NCBI GenBank assembly: GCA_009760855.2
Contig: WPIO01000074.1
Span: 705,001 to 769,000 of the forward strand
Direction of reading: 5' to 3'
From: Cristatella mucedo
Lineage: Eukaryota > Bryozoa > Phylactolaemata > Cristatellidae
DNA length: 64,000 nucleotides
Shown here: piece by piece, positions 8,501-21,490 of the stretch
How positions within the stretch are numbered: the first letter of the stretch is position 1
Layout: each line of letters starts with the position of its first letter
Notes under the pieces: generated by a model
The model's database searches: none
Seen by the model: only the letters and a program-made list of their open reading frames with translations
Told to the model about the DNA's origin: nothing
Made by a program: the position numbers and the translations under genes

Positions 8501-11325
8501 AAGGATATCAAATTGTTAAATTGATAAAAAAAATAGATAACAAAAAACACGTTGCGCAAAAGTGCAATGTAGCATTTGCGGCGTTCACGACCAGCAAGCG
8601 CCAGAGGTCGCAGAGAGCACCGGCTGCAGGCTCCGTACTGCGCAGCAGCAGGCCGCAAGACCTAACGAGCAGCGAGTTAATACAAGTCTAGACGCGAACT
8701 CCCAGATGCACAAAACAACTCGGACGCGGCGTTTCGCGTAAGTTAGCATGCCCGAGTTTTCGCAAAGGTGCGCGCAGCTGAAAGCAGGCTGACCTCGCAC
8801 TGAGCGACGCTGCGCCGTCGACGTGGCGCAAGAAGAGGGGGTGGTGGCGCAGCCGCGTAAAGACCGGGACGCGAAGTCTTCCGCGCGCGAAGGTTGCCGT
8901 CCAGTCGCGCGTGCCTCACCGGCGAATGAGAGACCGCAAAATCTACTCTCGCTTTTGCACCTCTCTCTTCCGCGAGGGCAACGCATGAGCAATGCTGCAT
9001 TGCAAGCATAGGCAGCGACGCGGTCGCAGCGAGGCGTATTTATGTGAGGCCGTGGGCTCCGCTGACCCGGTTGCGTTTGCTTTCAAGTGACTCGGCGGCA
9101 GCAGGTTCGGTCTGAGGAAACGAGCGGGCGTCGAATAGTTTAGCCTCTTCTCGCAAGCGAGCGGCGTTCCGGAAGTGAAAAGCAATCGAGCGTACCGCGA
9201 CGGGTGGCGACTCCAGGCTGCCGCCCGCCGGCGCCGCCGTTCTGCCGGCAGCGTCGCCCGCTCAGTGCGAGGCCATTGGCCACGTATCTCCGTCTGTACG
9301 CCCCAAAGCCAAAAAGACCATGTGGGTGCTACGCAGGAGATTTGTGTAAAACCCATCCATAGCCTAAGCGGGTTTCCGTACGCATTCGGTAGCCAATAGA
9401 CTCCATCTCGCGCAACAAAGAGAAAGTGCGAAGCATGGCCGAGTCACGAGAGCAGTCGAGGTGGTGACGTAGCATGGAAGTCGCAGCTCAGGACCGCTGA
9501 AAAGGATGAGCCACAATCGGCAGCAGGAGAGTAGCTGTCGTTGCGTAAGAATCGCGGAAGCGAGTTCCACAGTCTAGGTGACCGTTGACCTCGACGGGAG
9601 AGAACTCCGACGTCGCGCCTAACTTTTGCAGCCGCAGACGGAAATCAGGGCGGTAAACGCGCAGGGCCCGACGGCTCGCCGCTGAGAGCTGGCGGCGCGC
9701 GACAGCCGAACATCCGGTCTCTGGTGGGATGGCGACTGCGTCGAAGGCCACGCCCGGCGGCGGCGGCCTTCGACGTGGCAGCTCGACGACGGGTAGTCTC
9801 AGCGCTGCTGCGGCCACCGGCCGCAGCACAAAGCCGAAATGGCCGGCGGCCGGCTGGCTGGCCGCCGGCTGGCTGGCCGCCGACCAGAGGCCAGACTGGC
9901 GACTTCCTGCCGAGCAGCCGACTATTGGGCAGGGGCCGCTATTCTTAGGCCGCTATGCAAAACACACCGCACGCGAGCGGTCCGGGGACCGGATGGCTGG
10001 CGGCTTCGAAGCCATAACTAATGTTTCCTCCTCGGCCGCCGCCGCCACCGACGGGCTCGCTCGCGTGCGACCCGCCGAGCTCGCACGGCCGTCTGCGGCA
10101 GCGGCTGCTCTCCGGCCGCGACGCCCCTAGTTTCGTGGCAGCCGCTCGCGGCTGCGCAGCTGACGTGCGGCGGGGGGGGGGTGGGTTGGGGAGGGAGGCA
10201 GCTGTCGCCAAAAGCGCAACCACTCTTCCAAGTCCACGGTGATTCCGGCGGAAATGACGCGCGAGCCAGCGCCCACGGAGAAAAGCTCATCAGCTGCGCC
10301 TCGAACCGCTGCGCCGGTCGGGCCTGCCTCGTGACCTGCGCCGGCGGTCGCACTTGCCTCGAGCCATCGAGGCGCGGACTTGCTACCCGTGCCTGCGCAT
10401 CTCCTGGCCGCCTAACCTGTGCTCCCTCTGCAGGAGCCATTAAGTAGCCGACGCGTCAATCGACGGCGCAGGCGGCGACTAATGAGCTGGCCGTCTCCAG
10501 CTCGCAGGAATTTTCAGCTCGCTGACGAATAAGAATATCAGATGTAGGAGTACTCCCGCTTATAAGAAAGGCAGTTGCGCTTCCCAGATATACTCTAGCT
10601 ATAGCCACACTCCGCGCGAGGGAATAATGTCGACTCCGCTTACGAAAATGGCCATTTGCCGGCCCGAGCGTATTCGTATAAGCGAAGTCGACCGAAGAAG
10701 CCCGAACGCCCAAGCCCGCCCACGCCAAGTAAACATGGCTCGATGGCCGACGCACCGCCGACCGACCTTGTGACCTTCGCTGGCTGAATGTCGCTGAATC
10801 ACGAAGCGCGTGCTACAGCGAGCTAGAACCTGGTAGAAAGTTCACCGAGAATCTCGCCGAAAGGAAACGGTGGAGACGTCGACAGCAACAGAGACATTTT
10901 CTGATGAACATGAGCAGCAGTCCGTTCCGTTGGCGAGAGCGAGCCTCGCCCACTAGAACCGAAAGCCGCCCATTCTTGCCTGCCTTGAGCAGCCACAGAG
11001 ACCTCCCTTGCGTCACCAATGCTCGCTCGCTGAGCGGTCTGCTACAGCTCGCTTGCTGAGCGGTCGGCCATGATGTACAGGGCTAAGCGTATCCAGGGCT
11101 GTGACGTTGATCTGGAAACGAAAGACGCGTGGCTTATCGCCTCTGGGACGTCGTAGCACCCGACCTCCGAAAACCCGGAAGCGAGCGTCGTGCCATCGGC
11201 ATCATTAGATGGTCCGCCGCTAACGGTAAAATGCGCTGACCACGAACGTGAGCTGAACGGCAACAGAAGCTGCATCGGCCGATTAACACCAGACGGCAGG
11301 TCGCTGCGAACCACTGAACCACCGT
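8501..11325. other. Mixed-composition intergenic DNA, no recognisable gene
   Basis: The stretch is partly GC-rich (about 9600-10450, with a G run at about 10172-10181). Several frames are open over 90-140 codons on both strands at the same places, typical of CpG-rich DNA. I see no domain, splice-linked exons or RNA gene. A hairpin at 10629-10692 is listed separately. Confidence 0.45.
10629..10692. repeat. Short inverted repeat (hairpin)
   Basis: Arms GTCGACTCCGCTTACGAA (10629-10646) and TTCGTATAAGCGAAGTCGAC (10673-10692) pair with one mismatch and a small bulge. The 26-base loop contains the palindrome ATGGCCAT. It could be a remnant of a small foldback element or a chance structure. Confidence 0.7.
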
Positions 11326-11327
11326 CT

Positions 11328-11690
11328 CTGCATCTGTCTCTGTCTCTCTCTCTGTCTCTCTCTTGTCTCTGTTTATGTCTCTGTCTGTGTCTCTGTCTCT
11401 CTGTCTGTGTCTCCCTCACTCTCTCTGTCTCTGTCTCTCTGTCTCTCTGCCTGTGTCTCTGTCTGTCTCTCTGTCTGTGTCTGTCTGTCTCTCTGTCTCT
11501 GTCTCTGTCTCTGTCTCTGTCTCTGTCTCTGTCTCTGTCTCTGTCTCTGTCTCTCTCTCTGTCTCTCTCTGTCTCTCTCTGTCTTTCTCTGTCTGTCTGC
11601 GTGTCTGTGTGTCTGTGTCTCTGTGTCTCTGTGTCTCTGTGTCTTTGTCTCTCGGTCTTTTTGTCTCTCGATTCTGTCGCCATCCTCTTC
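11328..11690. repeat. (CT)n / (CTCTGT)n microsatellite
   Basis: CTCTGT and CTGT repeats, most regular at about 11495-11560, decaying into GTCTTTGTCTC at the distal end. The ORFs are Ser/Leu/Val or Arg/Asp/Thr repeats only. Confidence 0.95.
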
Positions 11691-12066
11691 CTCTGCTTCC
11701 AGCGGAGTGAGAAGGAAGTAGATGGATAGATTTATCGGCATAGATAGACGGCCACTCGGTAGCCGCGATCCTGGCTGTAGGCGAGATTTTATAAACTAGA
11801 GCGAGAAAAGGTAAAAAAAAAAAGCGCGCTCGCCGCTGTCGCCAAGCAGCTCGATCTCGAGGTGCCCGCCGAGAGCAATGGTCGTCGGCGTGGCGCCGCC
11901 GCCCAGCGATGCGAGTGCCAGACTGCACGCCGACCGCCGCTGCGGACGATACCCCAGACCTGACGGAGGCTGCTTTTATTTACGAGAACAGCAGTCTTAG
12001 TTCGGCAGCTCGCTAAGACTATCGCGTCAACTGGCTAGGTAATGCGAAAAGATGTGAAGAGCAACA
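11691..12066. other. Intergenic DNA, nothing recognised
   Basis: Mixed-composition sequence with a short A run near 11813. No gene or repeat family identified. Confidence 0.4.
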
Positions 12067-12168
12067 GCATTCAAGTTTAATGTGCTTTAAAGGATCGGAA
12101 GCATTCAAGTTTAATGTGCTTTAAAGGATCGGAAGCATTCAAGTTTAATGTGCTTTAAAGGATCGGAA
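12067..12168. repeat. 34-bp minisatellite, three identical copies
   Basis: Unit begins GCATTCAAGTTTAATGTGCT and ends GGATCGGAA. Copies at 12067, 12101 and 12135 appear identical, so the expansion is recent. It sits directly beside the L2 fragment at 12180. Confidence 0.97.
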
Positions 12169-12179
12169 ATGTTAGAAGC

Positions 12180-12890
12180 GGCCAGCTGTAAGCACCTGCT
12201 TGCACAGGCCGGTAGACTAGCAAACAGTCAGTTACAGAAGTCGAGATGGAGTGTAAAAAATGCATGGACCAATTTAGATGCGGTATCCTTGTCTATACAA
12301 GCCTGAATTTTAGCAATGTCGTGTAGCTGAAACTTGGCAGACTTGACTTCGGAGCTGATGCGGACGTCAAACGAAAGTTCACTTTGAAATATGACACATA
12401 AATTTCGTGCAGATTCAACCGGAGATATGCTAGCAGAGCCGATTTTGAGTGTTAGCCTTTCTAATTTCTGTGTCATTCTTGTTTTGCCCATGACTAGTAA
12501 GTTGGTTTCATCACTATTCAATTTTTGAAAGGGTGCTGCCATTCATGTGCAGATGTCATCAACACTTGCAGCAAGGGAGCTGAGATAATTCGACGTTCTG
12601 GAGGGCTGGGAGGGATTAAAGTAAAGGTACAACTGAGTGTCATCCGCATAGAAGTGAAAGCCTAGATTGTGCTTGGCAATCGCATCGTCAGAGGATGAGC
12701 ATAAATCGCGACAAGAACTTGACCTTGAGCACGGAGCCTTGATGTACCCCATACTTCAGGGGTTCCTCGGATAGTTTTTGTTCATTCTCATCAATACTCG
12801 GCTGTTTCCCACTGATACCTGGGCCTGAACCATTGCAGTGCAGTGCCAGTGACGCCCAGGTGAGAGGAGAGGTGCTCAAGCTTTAATTAG
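12180..12890 (-). mobile_element. L2-like LINE, reverse-transcriptase fragment
   Basis: The minus strand encodes successive RT blocks in different frames. First comes LKYGVHQGSVL (domain B), then GFHFYADDTQLYLYFNPSQP with the catalytic YADD intact. It continues through MGKTRMTQKLERLTLK and ASKLVHAFFTLHLDFCN. It is truncated before the ORF end at its low-coordinate side and interrupted by frameshifts, so it is not active. It is among the few copies here that retain the polymerase active site. Confidence 0.9.
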
Positions 12891-13139
12891 TAGAGATATT
12901 AATAGGCGCAATACAACCTCTGTGTGGAGTTCTAAGAGAGCTAAACCTATTTAAAAAAGCCTGCAGTGCTGGCACAAAAATCCACGGCCCTGAGAAAAAA
13001 CACAAATACTAAACTTAAGATTTAGCTGAGTTTTATTGCGGCCAAAAACACAGCCACAAATAAGATTCTTATGAGAACCGATAAATGCAGTTAATCGTGC
13101 ATGATGTCACCTTGGCTTGCCTACTATGTGCGATAAAAC
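12891..13139. other. Spacer, nothing recognised
   Basis: AT-leaning unique sequence between an L2 fragment and a SINE. Confidence 0.4.
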
Positions 13140-13347
13140 ATGTACAACTAGCATGTTTGGTGGTTTCAAAAAATACAAGCTGATTTAACCGCCTCTTTTG
13201 TATAGCGACGGAAAAGCCTTTACGGCTATCACCACCACTTGCGGATGGCAATAAAGGATCGCCCACGGCAGGGTTCGAACCCACGACTTCGGGATCGAGG
13301 TCGTGAAAAACAACCGCCTTACCTTGTGTGCCATCGCGGGTCGCCTA
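13140..13347 (-). mobile_element. SINE-1, near full length
   Basis: On the minus strand: A-box region CACAAGGTAAGGCGG, B box GTGGGTTCGAACC, core GATAGCCGTAAAGGC, then AGAGGCGGTTAAATCAGC and a T-rich end. Same family and order as 137-334 and 62770-62960. Confidence 0.9.
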
Positions 13348-13984
13348 GCTGGTACAGAAAAAAAGCGCGGTTTTTGAATGATAGTTTTAGGCAGCGAAAT
13401 CAGAAAGGTAAGAAGGTAATCAGAACTAATAGGTAAAGTAAAAGCTCTCAGGTATCCCGCTGTAGAAAAGTGTATCTCGGAGACTCTCCCGGTCACTGGT
13501 TAAGGAACGTTTAAGGTTTGTGAGCTCTTGCTTTGCGCATGCTCAGATGTAGGCCAGACCTAGTTTCAGAATACGTAGGAAATTGGTTGGTGCGATTAGT
13601 GCAAGAAACTAAGGAACTACGCTTGCGAAATGTAAAAAGAGGTGTAGAGCCATGTAAAACTGCTTTATATGTCTTGGACAGCACCCGAGACGCCAAAGCT
13701 ATAGCAATATGGATGCTTTAAAAAGTGTTCGCTGAAGCAACCATAAGGTAGTTAAATTTATTGAATGCATTCAATAAAGTGGGAGAGTTTCAATTTAGAA
13801 AATAATTTAAAGTAATAATTTGTTTCATTATGCGTTAGAAAATGCTGTTGGATAATTTTTTATTCCACCGAGTCATTGCTCCTTTGTAAGCCTTCAAACC
13901 TTATCTTCTGCCTTTTGTTGTGCATGGTCAAACTAGCACGATTCGAACCCTCAATGAATGCTGAAAATTTCCCAACGTAGCTGT
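13348..13984. other. AT-leaning spacer with a possible tRNA-like segment
   Basis: No gene is recognised. At about 13925-13990 the minus strand reads CAGCTACGTTGGGAAA followed about 25 bases later by GGGTTCGAATC. That resembles the A and B boxes of a tRNA-derived promoter, so this may be an old SINE of another family. No tRNA cloverleaf was confirmed. Confidence 0.3.
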
Positions 13985-14090
13985 TGAGACACATTTTCAG
14001 AGAGAATGATGCTTTATGCTTCTAGTAAAGTGCCAAGAAAGAGATTGAGTTCTCTGAGGACGCTTAAGCAAATGTGTTATTATAAGGTTG
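13985..14090 (+). mobile_element. L2-like LINE tail
   Basis: Contains AAGAAAGAGATTGAGTTCTC followed by TGAGGACGCTTAAGC and a TTATTATAAGG end, matching the L2 3' terminus. Only the last ~100 bases survive. Confidence 0.75.
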
Positions 14091-14564
14091 AGAAAAAGTT
14101 CGCGCGATATGACTTTAATTGTAATTTATGAGATAACTATGTAATTAATTTAATAATGATTTAATGAAAAACGCGATGTAGTATTAGTGGCGGCAGCAGC
14201 AGCAGCAGTCTTAGCTCGAAGTGTTCCACCGCGTGCTACAAATGACATCCATCGAGAAAGTTGCAGCCAAACAAAGCAGCTCCAGATGCTGTCAAAACAG
14301 GGCCCACTGCGCATGTTTGCACCTGATAAGAAAATCGAGGCGTTAGCGTGCGCGATGAGTAAGAAGTAGTGATGACTCGTGCAAATCCTATTCTCTGGTA
14401 AAATTTTGTTTGCCTTTAGTCCACGAGACACTGAAAAATTTGAGGTTAAATCTTGAATCTCAGGCTAGGTGGATTTTTCAGGCCAGCACATGTAGTGCTT
14501 GTCCGAAAGATTAAAGCACGCACTAGCGTACAAAGAGAAATTCACACAAACGGAGCAATAGCTG
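14091..14564. other. AT-rich spacer, nothing recognised
   Basis: A short CAG/GCA run lies at about 14195-14207. No gene or known repeat otherwise. Confidence 0.4.
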
Positions 14565-14860
14565 TAAGGAACCTGTAGTTTGTTTGATTCTTTTTAAATT
14601 TACTCAAGTCAGGGGATGTTGTAGAGCCAGTCAGGGAAGGGAACCATGCGAACCGAAGACGTAGTCTTCAAATGATTGATTAGAGGCACAGCTATCCAGT
14701 CGAGTCAGGATAGCGGGCGAGACGGTACGAAGCCTTCATCGGGAGGCCCAAAACAAGTGAATGGCGGGACCGGAACTTGACATGCTATTTGACGGGAAGC
14801 CAGCGCCGGTCAACGAGAAGTCGTCTGGTACGGTAGTATGGCAATTGCAATTTTCACGAA
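14565..14860 (-). mobile_element. L2-like LINE, decayed ORF-end fragment
   Basis: The minus strand matches the end of the L2 ORF (TTTTTAAATTTACTCAAGTC AGGGGATGTTGTAGAG context, compare 43180-43225). A variant segment TTAGAGGCACAGCT...GAGTCAGG follows that is shared with 8425-8460, then a remnant of the GCCAGTGCAGGTCGG block at about 14798. No frame is intact. Confidence 0.6.
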
Positions 14861-15228
<368 letters not shown>

Positions 15229-15445
15229 CAGGTTCGTGCAGGCAGGGAGACATGCCCTGGCGTCGTTTAGCTGGCAACGCGACTTAACTGAAAAGCCTCG
15301 AGGCCGCCGCCGCCGCCGCTGCTCATTCTTGAAAAGCCTCGAGGCCGACTCGACGATGGTTTTGGGCAGTGCAGACGAAAGGGCGAAAGAACCGCCGAGT
15401 TCTCTATCCAGGCGCGAGGCTGGGCGAGCCTGGCTGGCGGGCGGG

Positions 15446-15505
15446 CCGCGGCGGAGCAGGCCGCGGCGGAGCAGGCCGCGGCGGAGCAGGCCGCGGCGGA
15501 GCAGG
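15446..15505. repeat. 15-bp minisatellite, four copies
   Basis: Unit CCGCGGCGGAGCAGG repeated perfectly four times. Codon-multiple period keeps several frames open on both strands. Confidence 0.97.
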
Positions 15506-16244
15506 AAGCTGACATCGCACGGCACCCACCAAGCGAAGCTGCGCTAAAGAGCGAGCGCCGGAAGAGACGCTCCGTCGTCCGGCATCCTGCAGCCGGCGGC
15601 GACGGAGGGCAGCGGCCCGGCAGACGGGACCGCCGTGCCGCGATTGGATCACGTGACCACAGCGTGCTGCTCGCTCGCGACTGCCAATTGATGCCTGGGC
15701 GTGACTCAGGCATAATTAGTAATTATAGGGATGAGCCTAATGACAGCTCTGAGTGGCGTCCCGCGAAGTGCTGCTGCCAAGTGCCAAGCGGCGATTACGA
15801 TAAGTTACCGATACCACCGCCGCCGCTGCTCGGCGATCGCAATGCCCGATGTGGCTAGCGGCATCGACCGGCAGCGGCAGCGCTGCAGAGGGAGCGTCCG
15901 CTCTCGCGAATTCGCTGAGCCAGTCCCTGCCCGAGGGCCTGCGAGCTGTGGGCGGAGTGTGCGGGAGACTCTGGCGTCCCCTCTCTGTGGCTCGACGCAC
16001 GTCGCTGTTCGAAGGTACCCGCCCATATCCGGCTCGCTGCACACTCGCTCCTCCGAGCATGTGCGGGCAACGGCGGGACGTGCACGACCCGCCGTGCAGC
16101 CGAGCGCCGTCGTGCGGGCGGTGGCGGTCCGTGAGCGGTGATGATGGCAGCAGCCGAGCACCGTCCGACAGCCCAACGAGGGCCACGCCCCCAAGTAAAT
16201 AACGTGCTCGATGGTTACGCTGGCTCCATGCGATCCGTGATGCA
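15506..16244. other. GC-rich intergenic DNA, no recognisable gene
   Basis: CpG-rich with overlapping open frames on both strands (for example 15731-16141 + and 15805-16194 -). None shows a known domain or has matching splice-site context. Confidence 0.45.
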
Positions 16245-16873
<629 letters not shown>

Positions 16874-16875
<2 letters not shown>

Positions 16876-17149
16876 AGAGGGCTTGTCTTCGAATCGACGT
16901 TGTTGCCGGGCGATCTACGAACTCGACGTCACTCTCTGTGCTTTTCCTAGTTCCTATTGCCGAATTGCCGAGGTGGTGACGAGCTAGAACCGCAGCTGCA
17001 GCAGCGGTTCTAGGTTCTTCACGCTCAAAGGTTGCCCCGATCTGTAAGCTCGGCTTGGCATGCTGCGAGCGGCCCAGCAGCTCGATTCGCTGGGCCGCAG
17101 CAGTGGAGCGGCCTCGGTCTCGTGACGTGACGTGGCGGCCTTGGTCTCG
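16874..17149. other. Spacer, nothing recognised
   Basis: Unique-looking sequence between the GA array and a SINE. Confidence 0.35.
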
Positions 17150-17317
17150 TGACGAAGCAGCCATTTCTTGAAGCAACCGTCCCCTTCTGCTGCGAAGATC
17201 TTGCGGCCGATTGGGCGATGGAGGATCGCCCACCGCAGGAATCGAACCCACGACCTCGGGACCTAGGTCGTGAAAGCAACCGCCTTACCTAGTGCGTGCC
17301 ATCACGGCTCACCAGCG
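17150..17317 (-). mobile_element. SINE-1 copy
   Basis: Minus strand: head GGTGAGCCGTGATGGCACGC, A-box region, B box GTGGGTTCGATTCC, then GGTGGGCGATCCTCC. The 3' half after the core is degraded and lacks a clear ATTT tail. Confidence 0.85.
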
Positions 17318-18025
17318 AGGGCCGTTTCCCGCTTAGAGCCTATTTCAATAAGCGACGCCGCAGCTGTAGGCGGTGGGGAGTGGTAATGGTGAGGGTGTAT
17401 GTACGTATGTAGGTAGCGCTATGCTTGGCATGCGAATCTGATGGGCCGCCTGCTTCCAGTCCGAAGGCCGCTGCTAGCCCGACCGCTGTTTACGAGCTTC
17501 TTTAGCAGCGGCGGCCAACGAGTCCTTGACCGGCAAGCGGTGGAGCGGTGGCAGTCCAGCTGGGGCAACTGACGCTAAAGCGTTACGATAGGTGGCCGGG
17601 CTTCTCGCGGCCATTTGGGCGAACGAGTTTAACTTCCCAGAGCTTGGCTAGAGCTTCGGCTCTAGCAGGCGTGCAGTCTCGCGCCACCGCCCGACGACTT
17701 CGACAGCCGACGGTGGCCCAACCGGCGGTCCCCGGTTCGGAACAGGAACCGAGGACGGTCGAGCGAAAGGCGGATCTCGAGCGTGCGGGAAGCCGCGCCA
17801 GCCGACGAGCTGGCGCCGAAACTGGCGGCGCCGCTTTAAAGACCGTCGAACCCAGCTAGCTCTCCACCTGCGGCGCCACCGCCAGCTCGCTCTGCGAGGC
17901 GTCGACTGCTTTTTCAATTGAGCTTCGACCGTCAGCCGCCTGACGCCGCTGCGAGCGACTCAGGCGGCTCTTTCGAGCTCGCCCGGCGTAGTTGTAGAAG
18001 CCGCCGCGGCCACCGCCGCCGCGGC
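17318..18025. other. GC-rich intergenic DNA, no recognisable gene
   Basis: CpG-rich from about 17500. Open frames on both strands overlap without domain matches. Confidence 0.4.
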
Positions 18026-18097
18026 CTTTAATCGTCCGCTTGGGCGGCGCTTTAATCGTCCGCTAGGGCGGCGCTTTAATCGTCCGCTAGGGTGGCG
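18026..18097. repeat. 24-bp minisatellite, three copies
   Basis: Unit CTTTAATCGTCCGCTAGGGC plus GGCG at 18026, 18050 and 18074, with two point differences among copies. Confidence 0.95.
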
Positions 18098-18756
18098 CTT
18101 CGAGCTCGAGAGCTGCCCGCGAGCCTTCGGCCGGGTAGGCAGCGAAGCGCCACCGGGCCGCAGCCATCGCCCGGAAGCCGCAGCCATCGCTCGGCGCCTG
18201 CGCAGCAGACGGTGCCACTGCTGCGAGCTGAGCTCGCTGCTGCGAGCTGAGCTCGCAGCAGCGGCGCTCCCATCCTCGCCCCTCTTCCATCGCCTCCGGC
18301 TCGCTCCATCCGCCATCCGGCAGCGGCGTCATCGCCGTCGTCGTCGCCGCACGAACCTCACCGAGGATCAAAAGTATGAGAAACTCGTCAGCTGCTCTCT
18401 CGCGTCGGGAGCGAGACAGACGGCGGAAGAACAGGCAGCCAGCTCAATTATTAGCGAGCAGCTCTCAGCCTCTCGGACGTCGTTTGGGCTTTGCACGCGA
18501 CTATTAGGCGGCGGCCTTCAGCCGGAAGGTGGCTTACTTAAGCACAGCCATGTCGGCTCACCATTTCAGCGTGCCGCCCCCCCTCCTGCACACCCGAAGC
18601 AGAAATGAGCCCCGCCTAGCTGGTCGTACAGAACTTCGGGCCGAATCCTCTCAATCTCTCTTCTCCGACTCGCTGCGTCTCACTCTCTCTTGCTGAAGCT
18701 CGCTAGCTATCGCTCGCTATGCCCTCACGCTCGGTCCCCTCTTCTTTCCTTCTCCG
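18098..18756. other. GC-rich intergenic DNA, nothing recognised
   Basis: Contains tandemly duplicated short segments (CTGCTGCGAGCTGAGCTCG at about 18219 and 18237). No gene call is supportable. Confidence 0.4.
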
Positions 18757-18757
18757 T

Positions 18758-18799
<42 letters not shown>

Positions 18800-18831
18800 C
18801 TCTTTCTGTCTCTGTCTCTGTCTCTGTCTCC

Positions 18832-18864
<33 letters not shown>

Positions 18865-18866
18865 GC
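18757..18866. repeat. (CTGT)n then (CT)n microsatellite
   Basis: About ten CTGT units, then CTCTGT and CT runs. Confidence 0.95.
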
Positions 18867-19161
18867 TATCTCTATCCGTGCGACTAGCGAATTTCAGACA
18901 GCTTTGATACAGTACCGCTCAAGATGGACGCTGCCTAGGGTCGATCGCTTTCCTATTAATCCACCCGGAAGGGGGCAGGAGTTCATGGGGTCAGAAATCG
19001 TTAGCGAGCAATCGCCAGGAGGACAATTTGCCTGCCACCGGTGCCCGACGTGTCCAAGGTACTTAGACGCGTATATTCAAAAATCTCACCGGTAACAGAT
19101 GGCTATACGAAGCATAAACGAGCCCATTCCGTATCGCATCCGTGCGTGGTCTCGCACGAGT

Positions 19162-19263
19162 GTTGAGCACATCGTAATATTGAGCACATGCCAGTATTTA
19201 GCATATGCCAGTAGTGAGCACATGCCAGTATTGAGCACATGCTAGTATTGAGCACACGCGAGA
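19162..19263. repeat. 17-bp minisatellite, six copies
   Basis: Unit ATTGAGCACATGCCAGT with copies starting at 19162, 19179, 19196, 19213, 19230 and 19247. Internal copies carry CACATG or CATATG, which are E-box cores, but no regulatory role is shown. Confidence 0.95.
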
Positions 19264-20218
<955 letters not shown>

Positions 20219-20411
20219 ACCCTCTCTTCCCTCTTTTTCTGGCCGCAGCCGATGTCATTCGCGGCTACAGAAACCATCGCTTTTCGCTCCAGTACGGCAG
20301 CTATAACGAGCCGTCATCCGTACAGTACTGTTCCCGCCCCATCCCCCCCCCCCCCCCCGATGGATCGCGTGTGCGACAGCACAGTGACTCGACGCCCGGA
20401 TCATAATAGTA

Positions 20412-20585
20412 CTAACCGATTTGACAGCCTCTTTTGTATAGCGGAGGAAGAGAGCATTTACGGCTATCACCGCCGCTTGTAGCGGCAACAAAGAATTATC
20501 CACCAAAGGATTCGAACCCACGACCTCGGGACCAAGGTCGTGAAAAGCAATCGCTTTACCTGGTGTGCGATCGAGGTTCACCGAT
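20412..20585 (-). mobile_element. SINE-1 copy
   Basis: Minus strand: GGTGAACCTCGATCGCACAC head, A-box region CCAGGTAAAGCG, B box GTGGGTTCGAATCC, core and AGAGGCTGTCAAATCGG near the 3' end. A C16 homopolymer at 20343-20358 lies just outside. Confidence 0.9.
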
Positions 20586-21274
20586 CATCGTGGCCGCGGT
20601 CTCTACAACTTTCCCTCGGCTCGACTCGCTTCGCAGCGGCCACAGTCGCCGCCGCCATCACTGGAATCTTCGCGATGCACCGGTTCCGCCTATCCAGCAG
20701 CAGCCGACTGGATTTGGAATGGGCGCCCCTGGCGGAGGAGCTCGCCCAGAGCCACGCCCGCCACGGGAGGGGGTGTCGTCCTCGGGCGTCTTCCGTCTCT
20801 CGAAAAGCGAACGAACTTGACCGCCTTTTGGGCTCTGCGACAAATTGGATTAGTCTGCAATCGTTATGAAGGCCCGGTGCCAGCGAGACGATGCCAGCGC
20901 CACGGCGGCGCCACTAACAGACCGTCGCCGGCCGTAGCCACCATCCCGCCACCCCTGCCGCTGCACCAAGTTCGTCGGTCCGCGGCGAGAAGCCGGGCGA
21001 TTGATGTCGTCGCTGTAACGCGACAGCCGAGTTCAGTTTGGCGCCCCGGACGCTGGCACCTCGACTTTGCGTGAGCGACTATCGCGTCTGGGAATGTCGT
21101 CAGCAGCCGCTCCCTCCCCGCCGGCTCAGCTGCTCAGCGAATGTGCGCTCGCCTCCAACGCAACTTCCGCTTACCGAAAAGGAGCCATTTTTACGGGCGG
21201 CCGAGTTGCGTCTTTGCCGGACGACGGCTGAGAGAGAAATTTGTTTATATGCAAGTGCACACGTGCGCTTGTTT
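20586..21274. other. GC-rich intergenic DNA, no recognisable gene
   Basis: CpG-rich to about 21150. ORFs of 100-170 codons overlap in three frames and show no recognised domain. Confidence 0.4.
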
Positions 21275-21432
21275 GTATAAGTAATGCAATGTAATTCTTT
21301 TGTATATAGCGCCCAAAGAGAACTAAATCTTTATTCAGGCACTTTACGTATGCCGGGGGCTCGAGCCCACGACCTCGGCCAGAAATTGGTCGGGCGGGCA
21401 CTTAACCGCTGGGCCAAACCGGCGCTAGCGGG
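21275..21432 (-). mobile_element. SINE-2: tRNA head joined to an L2-type tail
   Basis: On the minus strand a tRNA-like head has an A box TGGCCCAGCGGTTAAGTGC and a B box GGGCTCGAGCC about 45 bases later. It is followed directly by the L2 tail (AAAGTGCCTGAATAAAGATT, then TAGTTCTCTTTGGGCGC) and an AT-rich end. The head differs from SINE-1. SINEs that carry the 3' end of a partner LINE are known to be mobilised by that LINE's enzyme, so L2 is the inferred partner. Confidence 0.8.
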
Positions 21433-21457
21433 TGCGTGCGTGCGTGAGCGCGCCTAT

Positions 21458-21490
21458 GAGTGTGTGTGTGTGTGTGTGTGTGTGTGTTCG
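21458..21490. repeat. (TG)n microsatellite
   Basis: About 14 TG units within a TG-rich, TGCG-interrupted stretch. Confidence 0.9.
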
